NCBI GenBank assembly: GCA_907165275.2
Contig: CAJRBF020000012.1
Coordinates: 186,001 to 250,000, forward strand
DNA: 64,000 nucleotides
Source: Zygaena filipendulae
Lineage: Eukaryota > Arthropoda > Insecta > Lepidoptera > Zygaenidae
Reading direction: 5' to 3'
Below the pieces are notes generated by a model. It was given only the letters and a program-made list of their open reading frames with translations, made no database searches and was not told where the DNA came from. How positions within the stretch are numbered: the stretch's first letter is position 1; each line of letters starts with the position of its first letter. Positions 48,230 through 59,680 of this stretch are shown one piece after another. The position numbers were made by a program, and so were the translations under genes.

Positions 48230-50936
48230 TGTGACGACCCATAAGGTCCTACAAAATTTTTTTGGTTATAATTAAAAACTTAAATAATTATTAAAGTATA
48301 GAAGATAATAAAATACACCTATAAAATTGCATTTAAAACATATTAGAGGACATTGCGGTTCAAATAACATCGAAAACAAGTTTTAGTACGTTTATCAATA
48401 ATAACTCCTAAACTAAATAAGTTAGGACAAAATATTATATGAAGGAAAGTGCTTGTATTAGGGAATACCAAATGTATATTGAATTTCGAGAGTATAGGAG
48501 CAAGTTAGAAAACGCGAATCCCCCCATGCAGGCGTCTCGGAATACAGGGCCGAGCGCACCGCCAGTATCCACGAGCCGTATATCTACGGGGAATACGGAG
48601 GTAAAAAATGTCCTGACGACAAAAGTTTGTTGGGAAGTAAATTGATAATAGTGTAATAATAAACGAATGCGCTGGGGAGGGAACGTCTAAGGGACAACAA
48701 ATATAATATTATTGCACATTTATCAAACATAAAATTTATTTTCTCATACAAATTTTTTAATAAATAATATTCATGCAAAGTACGTCGTGGTCGAGCGGTC
48801 TGCGCGCAGAACGATTTATCGGTTTGTGCAAGGATTCGTACACGCGACCTGGAAGTTTCGTCATTACGCATTGTGTCCTGATTGCGTTGTGCAGAGGCGA
48901 GCATGCGCGATTGTGATACTTGGTGGTCGCATGAAAGCGTATGTGGGCCGATGCGCCTCGTGAACGAGATGCTTTGAGTAGAATATTTGTATTGATTTTA
49001 TCATTACAAAAGACGGTTCGTTACGAATAGTCTTGTTGAGCGAGCGATAGCGCAGAGTGGTTTAATGTTTTTGTGCGAAGGTCTGTCAGTGCACTTGACG
49101 TCCGTTAGGATATCTCGAGCGTAGACCTGAAAACATTAGTCACGAGGAAGGATCTTCAAATCACAGTACCAAATAGGCTCGAAGCAAACGGAACTCTAAT
49201 CTTGAACGGTTGGACATTGCACGTCGCGAGCGTATGATGGCGTAGATGGGTAAAAATCCGCGCCTTGAGTCATCTGCGCCGTGACGAGTTTCGTTGTGCG
49301 CCTTGTATCTTACCTTGAATAACAACGCCTTCCGTGTTATTCAATCTACATATCACCGATGCGGCTGACTGGAGATGCCGGCCCTCTCCTACACCAGGGA
49401 AGGGTTGTTCGCTCTTCTTTCTGTTTTACCTTTCTTTTTATTACAAATATTATCGATGGGCCAATGCGCTCTGTGGCTCGATTGCTGGCTGCAGAGACAG
49501 ACTGGAGCTACTGTGACTCGCAACCACATGTATGCTTACGTAGGTCCCTGCGCTTTGCGATCGAGACCGTTGTGCAGAGGCTGGGGGATCGGCTGTTGGC
49601 GACCTCGTCGCTGACGCTAGATTCTCGGCAACCTTTTTGTTTTTCAACACGATGTGCTTGCCAATGTTCTGATGTGGCAGAACGAGTTGGATGCCCGAGT
49701 GGGTTCACAGGGGAGAGAGAGCCATTCAACTCTACAGCTACGGCTAGGCTACGGCCTCACTGCTTGCAGTATGACAGAGAGTTCATCAGCTGAAGTTCCA
49801 GGTTCCAGGGAGAGATTGGTCTCCGACAACACACACATACAATTTTGGATCACTGTGCTGGGGTTTGGTTTGTGGTGGTCCCACCCAACCCTGGTCTTCG
49901 GGCTGGCACATATTCAAGGGCTCACCATGGCTCCAACGCGGCGGTAGTCTTCGGACTGGGGACGTACAGTCTCCTCACTGGATTCCTGAAGCGGACGCTG
50001 GTGAATGATCTTAGATGTAACTATCTAGAATGATCCTCTACCTTGTGAAACAGGTTGGGGGAGGTGACGAAGGCATTGTGCTGGATGGTCATCACCGTGG
50101 AATAGCGCAGGAGGGGCTATACCACCTTCCGGCGAATACTTATGTATTAACTGGAAGCCTTACCTTCAGTTTGACGTCGGGATTGGTTGCAGTGCCAACA
50201 ATCATTTCACGTAGTACTTGAGGTTCCTGTGGCCAATGCTTGCGTCATGCTGAGGGGACAAAATCTGGTCGACCTTGGAATAGAATCGTCTGGGTGGTTT
50301 ATTAAATATATTTATGCGTCCTGGCAATGTCTGAGCCATCTGAGCCAGGAATGGTAGCTTTTGACGAGATGTTGACCGGGGTTAAACCGACAAACACAAA
50401 CTAAAACAGATTGTAGGGATAGACAAACATAAGAATCAAGATTATTCAAACTTAGCCTACAAGCCAATAGATTAGGTCGTCAATATAAACTAATGGTTTA
50501 GGCCGGTAAACAAACTAATAAAATAGAACACCGATATAATGTTAGGGAGGCAGGTCGTCACAAACAAACTAACAAAACTAGATCATCCACATAAATAGAT
50601 TAAAAATAGATCATCCACCTAAAGTTAGGAAAGAGGTCGCACGAAAGCAATAAAAATAGGGATTCGTCCGTGTACTAATCTAAAACCGTCCGTGTATTCG
50701 CTAAGCATAAATTAGAGATCGTTCATGTATTAACTTTAGAATCTTAGCTATAAACTTAACCAAGCAAAAACTATGATGCAAATACCAAGACGATAGTTCA
50801 ATCTCAACCTAAAAGGATCATAGGTTACTGCACACAACGAAGTTAGAGTTCTAACCACTAGACAATCAGGCCAAATTAGAGATTATCGTAGTAAGAAGTA
50901 GATTGGAGGAAGTCGCGCGAGGGGGGGTAAGTTACA
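48230..50936 (+). repeat. 3' LTR of element B, complete (2707 bp)
   Basis: TGTGACG...TTACA. It contains the uninterrupted target sites of LINE2 (near 50394) and Maverick copy 1 (GACAAA at 50422-50427). Its ORFs (49359-49793 and others) are also present in the inverted copy but show no protein family and are probably chance frames. Confidence 0.92.
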
Positions 50937-50940
50937 CCGG

Positions 50941-53643
50941 CATTAGTTTTTTGTCGTGGCACGGAAGTCGCGTGTTTACCCGACGGCCCATTAGGAGTTG
51001 CGCGGGACTCGCCACGCCATCTCTCGGGGCTGACCTGTAGTTAAGCAAGCTTATATAAAAATCTTCATCGGAGCGAGCCGACTTTGCTAAAAGTGTTTTT
51101 ATTGTACGTACGGCGCGCTCACTCCGACCATTTGATTGGGGATAATTAGGTGATGATGTTGTGTGTTTGAATCCCCACCTCTCTGTAAACATCTTGAATT
51201 CTTTAGATGCATACGCGGGGCCATTATCGGACACTAGCTCCCTGGGAATGCCATGTCGAGCGAACTGGTCTTTCATCGCCAGTATGACTTGTTTCGATGT
51301 TATGCTTACCAGTGGGCACACTTCGACAAAATTAGAAAAATAATCAACAAGCAGTAGAAAATATTTTTTGTTGATTTGAAAGATATCGGAGCCTATTTTC
51401 GCCCACGGTAATGCGGGTATGTGGTGTGCAATGATGGGTTCACGTTGGGGCCGCGGTGCAAGCTCCGCGCACACCGCGCACCCCCGCACGGATCTCTCCA
51501 CGTCTCGCGACATCCCCGCCCAGTACATTACGTCTCGCGCTCGACGCTTGCATCTATCGATGCCGAGGTTCCCCTCGTGCACTCGGCTTAACATTTCTGA
51601 TCGAAGAGTTTTTGGAATGAATACTAGGTTATTTACAAGTATGATTCCATCAGCATGTTCAAAACACTCTCTGTAGCTCCAGTGCCGGCGGACACACTCC
51701 TTCGTCTCGTATTTATTGGTGGGCCACCCATTATTTATATAATTTATTAGCGTTTGGCACTCTTCGTCGTGTTCAGTGTGCGATTTAATTACTTGTAACC
51801 GGTCACTGCTGAATCTTAGGTTCCGGATGAGAAAGCATGTTTGTTCTTTGAGCTCCTCGGAAACCTTACTGTTCAGTACCTCAGGCAGTGGAGCTCTGGA
51901 CAATGTATCCGCCACGAACATATATTTTCCGGGCTTGTATTGAACTCGAAGGTCGTAGCGTTGGACACGAAGCATCATGCGCTGTAGCCTAGCGGGTACG
52001 GAGTCCAGTGATTTCTTAAATAGTGCTTCTAGAGGCTTATGGTCGGTCTCCACGACTACGTCGCTTTTACCGAAAATGTACTGGTGGAACCTTTCCGCTG
52101 CGAAGACTATAGCCAACATTTCCTTCTCAATCTGCGCGTACCTTTGTTGTGTGTCAGTGAGCGTAGCGGAGGCGAACTCGACGGGGCGGCCGCCTTGCAA
52201 CAGCACGGCGCCGAGTGCGCGCGCGCTCGCGTCCACCGACAGCACGGCGGGCTCGCGCGCCTCGTACAGCGCCAGGACGGGTGAGACGGTCAGCGCACGC
52301 TTCAGCTCGTCGACCAAGCGCTCCTCACACTCACTCCAGCGCCATTCGTTACCCTTTTTCAATAGGTTACGCAGTGGTGCTACTCTGTCTGAGTGATTGG
52401 GAATAAATTTGTTTACATAGTTTACCATACCGAGGAACCTTTCCAAGGATGAACGATCAGATGGATAAGGCATTTGCGTAATCGCCTTTACTTTCGAGCT
52501 GTCTATTTTCATCCCATCAGCGCTAAACGTGTGTCCTAAATATGTTACCTCCTTGACGCCAAACTCACACTTTTCTCTGTTGAATTTTATGCCTACCTGT
52601 TTTGCTCGGTCGAGAAGAGCTCTGAGCCGTTGGTCATGTTGGTCCTCTGTGGCCCCCCAGACGATTACGTCATCGATGAATGAGTCAACACCGTCCAGGT
52701 CTTCCAGCAGTTGTCTTATCTTGGCATGAAACACCTCCGACGCAGAGTTAATGCCGTATGGCATTCGCAGGTATTGGTATCGGCCGAACGGTGTTCCGAA
52801 GGTGCACAGGTCAGCGCTGCGCTCATCCAGCTGTACCATCCAGAAGCCAGATTTTGCGTCTAATTTACTAAAGTACCGCGCTCCTTTTAATTTAGTAGCT
52901 ATTTCCGTAAGTGTGGGCAACGCGTAGTGTTGTCGCCTAATCACACGATTAAGTGGACGCGGATCTAGACACACTCTAAGGCTGCCATCTTTTTTGGCTA
53001 CAATAACGATGCCATTTACCCATGACGTTGGGTGATACACTTTCCTTATTACTTCGAGTTTCTCCATGCGCAGCAACTCCTCCTTAAGCTGGTCGCGCAC
53101 TCCCAAAGGTATTTTTCTGACAGGGCAGATACAAGAGCTTGCGTCACTTTCGATAGAGATACTGTATGTGCCCGGTAGTTTGCCTAGTCCCTGAAACAGC
53201 TCTTCATAATTTTCCATATTTAATGAATAAACTCTTTTAATCAGGCCAATTCTTTCTAAAGCATGTTTACCTAAAATACTTTGACAGTTTTGATCGTATA
53301 TGACAAATTTTAATTTGTATTGTTTATTTTTATGAATCCAGTCTATCATACACGAGCCTAATAGCGATAAATAGTTACCGCAAAACGATTGTGCGCGAGT
53401 GCTGTCGGGAGCGAGGGCAGAAAGAGACAAGCCCAGTTTTATATAATTATTTTTTGACAATACGTTAAGGTCAGATCCAATTAGATTGATCATTAAACTT
53501 GCTTGTACATCGCTCGATTCTTTGTGTACTCCTGAAGCCTTTAGAAAAACTTTAAACTGACGTAGCCATTTTCGCCACGCCTCGGATCGATTGGATGGAC
53601 CACCTTCTAAACATAATTCCGCCGGTGGCCGCGCGTGTTCCAT
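50941..53643 (-). CDS. pol: Mag-like element C: deleted Gag-Pol, about 900 aa, split by element B
   Basis: The ORF opens with a Gag start (MEHARPPAELCLEGGPSN, WRKWLRQFKVFLKASG) and after ~56 residues jumps into the end of the protease region (VIYDQNCQSILGKHALERIG). It then runs through reverse transcriptase (LRMPYGINSASEVF, catalytic FIDDVIV), RNase H (SVDASARALGAVLLQGG, DHKPLEALF, ADTLSRA) and integrase (HEGNLGIDRCKRRARD, Asp in KIGSDIF, Asp in VSDNGPAY, Glu in SNGRSERAVRTIK). Most of gag has been deleted in frame. The C-terminal tail continues at 13750-13259 beyond the inserted element B, so the complete product is interrupted; the stop at 50932 lies in B. Confidence 0.87.
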
Positions 53644-53760
53644 TGCAACGTATTGTTTTGTTTACTTAAAGCGACCGTTGTGTATTTAACAACTAAAATT
53701 CACCACTTTCACCGCTCGATAACACGAATTCTGATTAATTTACGAGCACCGCTGTCACCA
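53644..53760 (-). other. Leader and primer-binding site of element C
   Basis: On the minus strand TGGTGACAGCGGTGCTCG follows the LTR immediately (53760-53743), a typical tRNA 3'-end complement starting TGG. The primer tRNA was not identified. Confidence 0.7.
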
Positions 53761-53839
53761 TGTAGTGATACGACCATTTACGTGACATAGACTGATTTTA
53801 TTAATACCCACATACATTTCAATATCTCAGTATACAACA
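53761..53839 (-). repeat. 5' LTR of mag-like element C (79 bp)
   Basis: Identical to 12888-12966. It is flanked by the target-site copy CCGAT (53840-53844). Confidence 0.88.
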
Positions 53840-53844
53840 CCGAT

Positions 53845-54866
53845 AACTTGTTCAAAGTTGAAAGAAATGAGAGAAAATGTAGTATCGTTCATTACACGAG
53901 CTCAGAAAAAGAGATTAGAAGCTGACGCTCTCAACTCGACATCGTCCTCAGAGAGTCCTGCATCTCCTAGGCCTGATCAACCTAAAGTTATAGAAATTCT
54001 CAAAAAAACAGCAGATACAATTGAATTAGTTATTTGTAAAAGGCAACCACATTTAAAAAATGTAGTAATAAACGCTAGCGATACAGGTAACTGTATATTT
54101 TTGCCTTCGAAATCTACTATTTATCTGATATCTCGATCGTGTTAGTGTTAGCGAGAGAATTAGAAGCTATGTGTAGAAATAATAATATTAACGACTTGAT
54201 AATTTCTCGAAATAAAGAAAATATTTATTGCATAAAGAATTTGGTGAAGGAAATGAAAAACATACCAAATTCACCGAGATTACTTGTTATTAATAATATG
54301 ATTCGAATCGATGATAAAGACGAGAACTCTACAGCGTATCATCATGAAAAATTAGGATCTTTGGAAAATACACACAAAAGTTTAGGTGCATATTTAAGAA
54401 TTCAGTGTTCAAATAACAAAAACGATTGGAGTAATTGGTTACCTTACTGGTACTTTTCTTATCATCAGTTCATTCAAGTACGAAATATACACCATTTGAA
54501 CTTGTATTTGGAAAACTTTGTAATTTGCCAAGTAATCTTAAGTCTCAAGTAGATCCTATGTATAATTTTGACGATTATCCATTTGAATTAAAATATAGGT
54601 TACAGAAAGCCCAAACGGATGCTCATAAAAATCTTTTAGAAAATAAGCAATTAAGGAAATATATGTATGATAAGAATATTAACCCTGTCACATACAAAAA
54701 AGGTGACTTATTGTTATTGAAAAACCAAACTGGAGATAAATTGGATAAAATTTTTAATGGACCATTTAAAGTAATTGACGATTTGTGTTGTAACGTGAAA
54801 ATATTAAAAAATAACAAAGAATACATTGTTCATAAAAATAATACCAAATTATTTCATGTTTAATAT
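53845..54866 (+). pseudogene. Gypsy element D: remnant of integrase region
   Basis: Continues element D after the insertion of C. It shows a linker region (AQKKRLEADALNSTSSS), a stretch with ICIRDD-type features (LVINNMIRIDDKDE), then a sudden jump to the last part of the integrase core (AYHHEKLGSLENTHKSLGAY, which contains the catalytic Glu). A frameshift follows near 54470, then the C-terminal domain (YKKGDLLLLKNQTGDKLDKI). The zinc finger and both catalytic Asp residues are deleted. Not functional. Confidence 0.82.
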
Positions 54867-54972
54867 TAATTTATAATTATAAGTAATTTACATTAAATAA
54901 TTAAAATATAAAGAAAATGTATTAGTTTAAACGTCAACATTCCTTAATGCAATTCCTTTTAAAGGGGAGAGG
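54867..54972 (+). other. Gypsy D 3' UTR and polypurine tract
   Basis: AT-rich DNA ending in AAAGGGGAGAGG (54961-54972), a polypurine tract directly before the LTR. Confidence 0.65.
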
Positions 54973-55159
54973 TGTAACGGCAACTTTTTGAGGGGAGGTG
55001 TAGTGTGTGAACAGTTGCACTACTACACACACACACTGAATTAAGGTTTGCCGACATAGAGTTAATTAGCCTATAAATTGTTGTACATTTTAAATAAACG
55101 TGGACTTTTATTATTATCACCGGCCGAGATGGTTTTATTTGTCTCCTCGTCGCACCAGA
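54973..55159 (+). repeat. 3' LTR of gypsy element D (~187 bp)
   Basis: Starts TGTAACGGCA right after the polypurine tract, contains AATAAA (55094) and ends around CAGACAGTGCA. The exact 3' end is uncertain because the other LTR is absent. Confidence 0.6.
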
Positions 55160-56812
55160 CAGTGCAAAGATAATAAAATACACCTATGAAATTACATTAA
55201 AAACATATTATAGGACATTGCGGTTCAAATTACATCAAAAACAAGTTTTAAGTACGTTTATCAATAATAACTCTGAAACTGAAAGAGATAGGGCAAAATA
55301 TTATATGATAGAAAATGCTTGTATTAGGGAATACCAAATGTATGTAGAGTTTCAAGAGTATTGGAGCAGTTTGGAAAACACAAATCCCCCCAACCCAGGC
55401 GTCTCAGTGAACGCACCGCCAGTATCTTATATATATCATATATCTATGGGGAATACAGAGGTGAAAAATGTCCTGACGACAAAAGTTTGTTGGGCCTTCC
55501 CAATTGATAATAGTGTGATAATAAACGAATGAGCTGGGGATCCCAACCTCTAAAGGAAAATAAATATAATATTATTGCACATTTATTAAACATAAAATTT
55601 ATTTTCTCATAATTTTTTTTTAATAAATAATATATATGCAAAATACGCCGTGGTCGAGCGGTCTGCGCGCAGAACGATTTATCGCTTTGTGCAAAGGTTC
55701 GTACACGCGCTTGACGTCCGTTAGGATATCTCGCGCGAAGACCTGAAAGTTTCGTCATTGCGCATTGTGTCCTGATTGCGTTGTGCAGAGGCGAGCATGC
55801 GCGATTGTGATACTTGGTGGTCGCATGTAAGCGTATGTGGGTCGATGCGCTTCGTGAGCGAGATGCTTTGAATAGAATATTTATATTGATTTTTATCATT
55901 ACAAAAGACGGTTCGTTAAGAATAGTCTTGTTGAGAGAGCAATCGCGTAGTGATTTAATGTTTTTGTGCAAAGGTCTGTCAGTGCACTTGACGTCCGTTA
56001 GGATATCTCGAGCGTAGACCTAAAAACATTCGTCACGAGGAAGGATCTTCAAAGTGTTCTGTATGGTTTGTAATTTTACTAAATTACAAATCATCACAGT
56101 ACCAAAAATGGCTCGAAGCAAACGGAACTCTAATCTTGAACGGTTGGACATTGCGCGTCGCGAGCGCATGATGGCGTAGATGGGTAAAACTCCGCACCTT
56201 GAGTCATCTACACCGTGACGAGTTTCGTTGTGCGCCTTTGTATCTTACCTGGAATAAAAACGCCTTCCGTGTTATTCAATCTACATACCACCAATGCGGC
56301 TGACTGGAGATGCCGGCCCTCTCCTACACCAGGGAAGGGTTGATCGCTCTTCTTTCTGTTTTACTATTCTTTTATTACAAACATTACCAATGGGCCAATG
56401 CGCTTTGTGGCTCGATTGCTAGCTGCGGAGACAGACTACAACTACTGTGACTCGCAACTACATGTATGTATGCTTACGTAGGTCTCTGCGCTTTGCGATC
56501 GAGACCGTTGTGCAGAGGCTGGGGGATCGGCTATTGGCGACCTAGTCGCTGATGCTTGAATCTCGGCATCCTTTGTGTTTTTCAACACGATGAGCTTGCC
56601 AATGTTCTGATGTGACAGAACGAGTTGGATGCCCTAGTGGGTTCACAGGGGAGATAGCCATTCAACTCTACAGCTATGGCTAGACTACGGCCTTACTGAA
56701 TGCAGTATGACGGAAGTTCCAGGTCCCAGGGAGAGATTGGTCTCCGATAACACACACACACACACAATTTTGGATCACTGTGCTGGGGTTTGGTTTGTGG
56801 TATTCCCACCTG
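55160..56812 (+). repeat. Diverged relic of an A/B-type long LTR
   Basis: Follows element B's LTR from about 48300 to 49886, with many substitutions and small indels. 55708-55750 holds a short extra segment repeating the TTGACGTCCGTTAGGATATC motif found again at 55987, and 56062-56095 holds a hairpin-like insertion. Both LTR ends are missing. It shows that the family has been present for a long time. Confidence 0.8.
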
Positions 56813-56999
56813 ATATGTCTATTATTGTCATAATTTAATTGTATACCTTAAATTTTTTAAACGAAACATTTTTTCCGGGTGGAAAAAGTGTATTTTTTCC
56901 ACCACGAGCTTCAACCTGTGAACACTGTTTACTTTTTACAGTATCGGCGAGTGTTGCCGATGAGGGCGGTGACGGCGCCGGGTTCAGTATATCGAGGCG
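56813..56999. other. Unassigned 187 bp between the LTR relic and Maverick copy 2
   Basis: Not part of any repeat seen here. It carries GTGTATTTTTTCC, a possible splice acceptor (TTTTTACAG at 56932-56940) followed by GC-rich, codon-like sequence (56941-56999), and a short inverted repeat TTTTTTCC.GGGTGGAAAAA. The last six bases, GAGGCG, would be the left target-site copy of Maverick 2. Confidence 0.35.
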
Positions 57000-57377
57000 A
57001 GTAGGTATATATTGTATGTTCTGGACCACTTCGTTCTTTCGCAATGAGCGAGCACGTGCTCGCTCGCGAAATCACTCCGATGGTCCAGACCATACAATAT
57101 ATACCAATCAAAATGATTCACTTGTCGGATCGATCATGCAAAAACAATTATCGCTCGCAAAATCATTCCAGTGGTCCAGGCCCTGGACCACACAATCAAA
57201 AAGATTCATTTGTCGGATCGATCATTTGTCAGATCAATTACAAAAGATTTATCTGTGGAATGATAATACAGCGAAATCCATACCATGAAACGATTAGACG
57301 TCTGGTAGTTGTCATGTTTTGACTTAAAAATAAATGTAACTAACGAAATAGCACACTACTGACTTGACACGTGCATC

Positions 57378-58064
57378 ATGAAGTTTGTTAAACAGTCACA
57401 ATCGTTAAATATTGATAATGTTTTTGTCGAAGTAAAAAATACCATGTCACGTCATGGAAGGCTTCTACCTAGCACTGTACGATGCATCATTTGTGGACCG
57501 TCGAGCTGTGGGAAAACAAATTTGATGATTGGACTACTTTTGCACGAAAACGGGTTACATTATCGAAATGTGTATGTTTATTCTAAAACATTACAACAAC
57601 CAAAATATGTGTTTTTAGAAAAGGTTTTGGAACGAGTTCCAAATGTTTTATTTGAAAAGTATCGTGATAAAGATGAAGTTTTAAGTCTACAAGATGCTAA
57701 ACCCTACTCCGTGATTGTATTTGACGACGTTGCATGTGAAAATCAGAATAACATACGAGATTACTTTGCAATGGGCAGACACAAATATATTGATTGTTTT
57801 TATCTCAACCAAACATATAGTAAAATCCCTAAACAGTTAGTGAGAGATAACGCGAATTTAATTATACTTTTTAAACAAGATGAAACCAATATGAAACATG
57901 TTTATGATGAGCACGTTAATACAGACATGACGTGGGGTCAATTTCGCGAAATGTGTTCAAAGATTTGGATCAATCCTTACAATTATTTGGTTATAAACAA
58001 GGATTGTACTAAAAATAATGGTTGCTATAGAAACAAATTAGACACTTTTGTGGTGTTCGACTAA
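57378..58064 (+). CDS. Packaging ATPase, Maverick copy 2, 228 aa
   Basis: As at 28070-28756, with Walker A and B intact. Differences from copy 1: Arg instead of Ser at residue 28, Gly for Arg near 194, and Met for Leu near 199. Confidence 0.92.
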   Translation: MKFVKQSQSLNIDNVFVEVKNTMSRHGRLLPSTVRCIICGPSSCGKTNLMIGLLLHENGLHYRNVYVYSKTLQQPKYVFLEKVLERVPNVLFEKYRDKDEVLSLQDAKPYSVIVFDDVACENQNNIRDYFAMGRHKYIDCFYLNQTYSKIPKQLVRDNANLIILFKQDETNMKHVYDEHVNTDMTWGQFREMCSKIWINPYNYLVINKDCTKNNGCYRNKLDTFVVFD

Positions 58065-58159
58065 CAAAGAACATAAATAATACCTTTAAATAGAGGAACG
58101 CATGTTTTAAACTTCATTCGTTATCGGATGCTAAATCATTAACGACTCGTCCGGTTATA

Positions 58160-59035
58160 ATGGAAAAATCATTAAAAAGACGAATTGTTGATGCTGCAGA
58201 AGCAGTTAAGAAAAAGGTGCGAAAAATGAGAAATGTCGAAATTGAAAATAAACGTGCATTGGAAACCGTGTTCAAGCCGGTCACAGAACCTCTTGCTCAA
58301 TTTACGAAAGCTAATGAAAAAGCAACAAAACAAAAGCTGATTGAAAAATCTGAAGGCAACACCAGCCATAACACCGGTACTGTTAAAGACACCAAGGATG
58401 AGAGCAGTGATAATTATTATACAGATAATTCAGAATCTGATTTAGACACAGACCCCTCAGTTTCATCCGTTATTGATACAACTCTCGATGATAAAAATAC
58501 CTCGTCATGGTCTGTGTCTTCAGAGGCGTTAGATGATGTTGTATTTGGTGTTAGATCAGAAAAAGGAAAACTTATGTTAGGTTCATCTCCTATAACGATC
58601 GGTGATCGATTTATATCTGTAGCTGGACATAAGTACGCTACCACTCCTGGCTTAAAACAATTGTTGCTTAAAAAAGATATCGATTTAAAATTAATTACGG
58701 ATAGCGACATGAAAAATTACAAAACTATGTTAATGAACACAAACGCTCACCGTCGAGATTACGATTCAAAAAAACCCATCAAAAGTAATAAAGGACAAAA
58801 ATACGTCCAAATCATTAGACCTCTGTTTAATATAAAACAAACGAAAGGAGAAGGCTTACCGTCAATGAAAAAAATACGAAACGATGTCGACTTAGTATAC
58901 TGGGACGATCCTAATGAATTGGTGGAACGATTAAAACTATTGATAGCATCACGAGAAGCTGGTAACACCGGAGTTGACAATGAAATCATTTCTATCATAG
59001 AAGAATTGCGTGAAAGTGGACTCATTAATGCCTAA
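58160..59035 (+). CDS. Conserved Maverick protein, copy 2, 291 aa
   Basis: As at 28852-29727: basic start, acidic serine-rich middle, C-terminal YWDDPNELVERL region. One visible change (NTSHN for NTNHN). Confidence 0.75.
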   Translation: MEKSLKRRIVDAAEAVKKKVRKMRNVEIENKRALETVFKPVTEPLAQFTKANEKATKQKLIEKSEGNTSHNTGTVKDTKDESSDNYYTDNSESDLDTDPSVSSVIDTTLDDKNTSSWSVSSEALDDVVFGVRSEKGKLMLGSSPITIGDRFISVAGHKYATTPGLKQLLLKKDIDLKLITDSDMKNYKTMLMNTNAHRRDYDSKKPIKSNKGQKYVQIIRPLFNIKQTKGEGLPSMKKIRNDVDLVYWDDPNELVERLKLLIASREAGNTGVDNEIISIIEELRESGLINA

Positions 59036-59115
59036 ATAAAATAAATATGTGCATTACTAACGATTAGTTTCATTTTATATTTAGCCTCCCTAAGTAGCAG
59101 GTCCTACCTTAAAAT

Positions 59116-59661
59116 ATGAGTATAGACAAATTTGGTCATCATATTCATAAAAGAATACGTTTGTCAGAGTTTACATTTAATGACAAGGTGTTAATGAAAT
59201 CTGAAAATGGTGATTATGATCTAAAAACAGCTAGACTAAGAGGCATCAAATTTCCTATAGAAGCATACGATGCGGTTAATAAAGAGTATGTCGATCAATT
59301 ACATGATATGATTATAAAAGAATTCAATAACCATGTTGAAAATATGCGTTCACAAATTATAATTGACATTACAAATACCGTTACATCTACTTTAAAAGCA
59401 TACAATGCTTTGTTGAGATCTCATAATGGAGATTATGATTTACAAACAGCTAGACTGAGAGGCATCAAACATCCAGTAGAAGCAGATGATGCTGTTAACA
59501 AGGAGTATGTAGACCAACTAAACACCAAGATGTTTAAAGAATTCAATGGCCTTATTGACAGCTTACGTTCTCAAATTGATGAGTCTACTTTAAAAGCAAC
59601 GTCTTTAGGGTTAGTAAATCAGTTGGAAGAGAAACTTTACAAGAACGGGGTGGACAACTAG
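59116..59661 (+). CDS. Fibre-like protein, copy 2, shortened to 181 aa
   Basis: Both DAVNKEYVDQL repeats are present. A base change turns the Glu codon after GVDN into TAG (59659-59661), removing the last 15 residues seen in copy 1 and ending the overlap with the integrase gene. Whether the short tail matters is unknown, since both repeats are complete. Changes such as Glu for Asp at residue 18 and His for Leu near 73 also occur. Confidence 0.68.
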   Translation: MSIDKFGHHIHKRIRLSEFTFNDKVLMKSENGDYDLKTARLRGIKFPIEAYDAVNKEYVDQLHDMIIKEFNNHVENMRSQIIIDITNTVTSTLKAYNALLRSHNGDYDLQTARLRGIKHPVEADDAVNKEYVDQLNTKMFKEFNGLIDSLRSQIDESTLKATSLGLVNQLEEKLYKNGVDN

Positions 59662-59680
59662 ATTTAAAGTGCATTACAAA

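Larger units (their letters stand above)
13751..50936 (+). mobile_element. Ty3/gypsy element B (long-LTR family), with nested insertions
   Basis: The outer ends TGTGACG (13751) and TTACA (50936) are flanked by CCGG (13747-13750 and 50937-50940). This puts B inside the pol gene of element C with a 4-bp target duplication. Own parts in order: truncated 5' LTR (13751-14487), a sliver of LTR (27657-27691), the 5' LTR end (44415-44929), the internal region with one ORF (44930-48229) and a complete 3' LTR (48230-50936). The parts of the two LTRs that can be compared are nearly identical, so the insertion is young. LINE2, Maverick copy 1 and the inverted duplication all lie within its 5' LTR. Confidence 0.88.
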
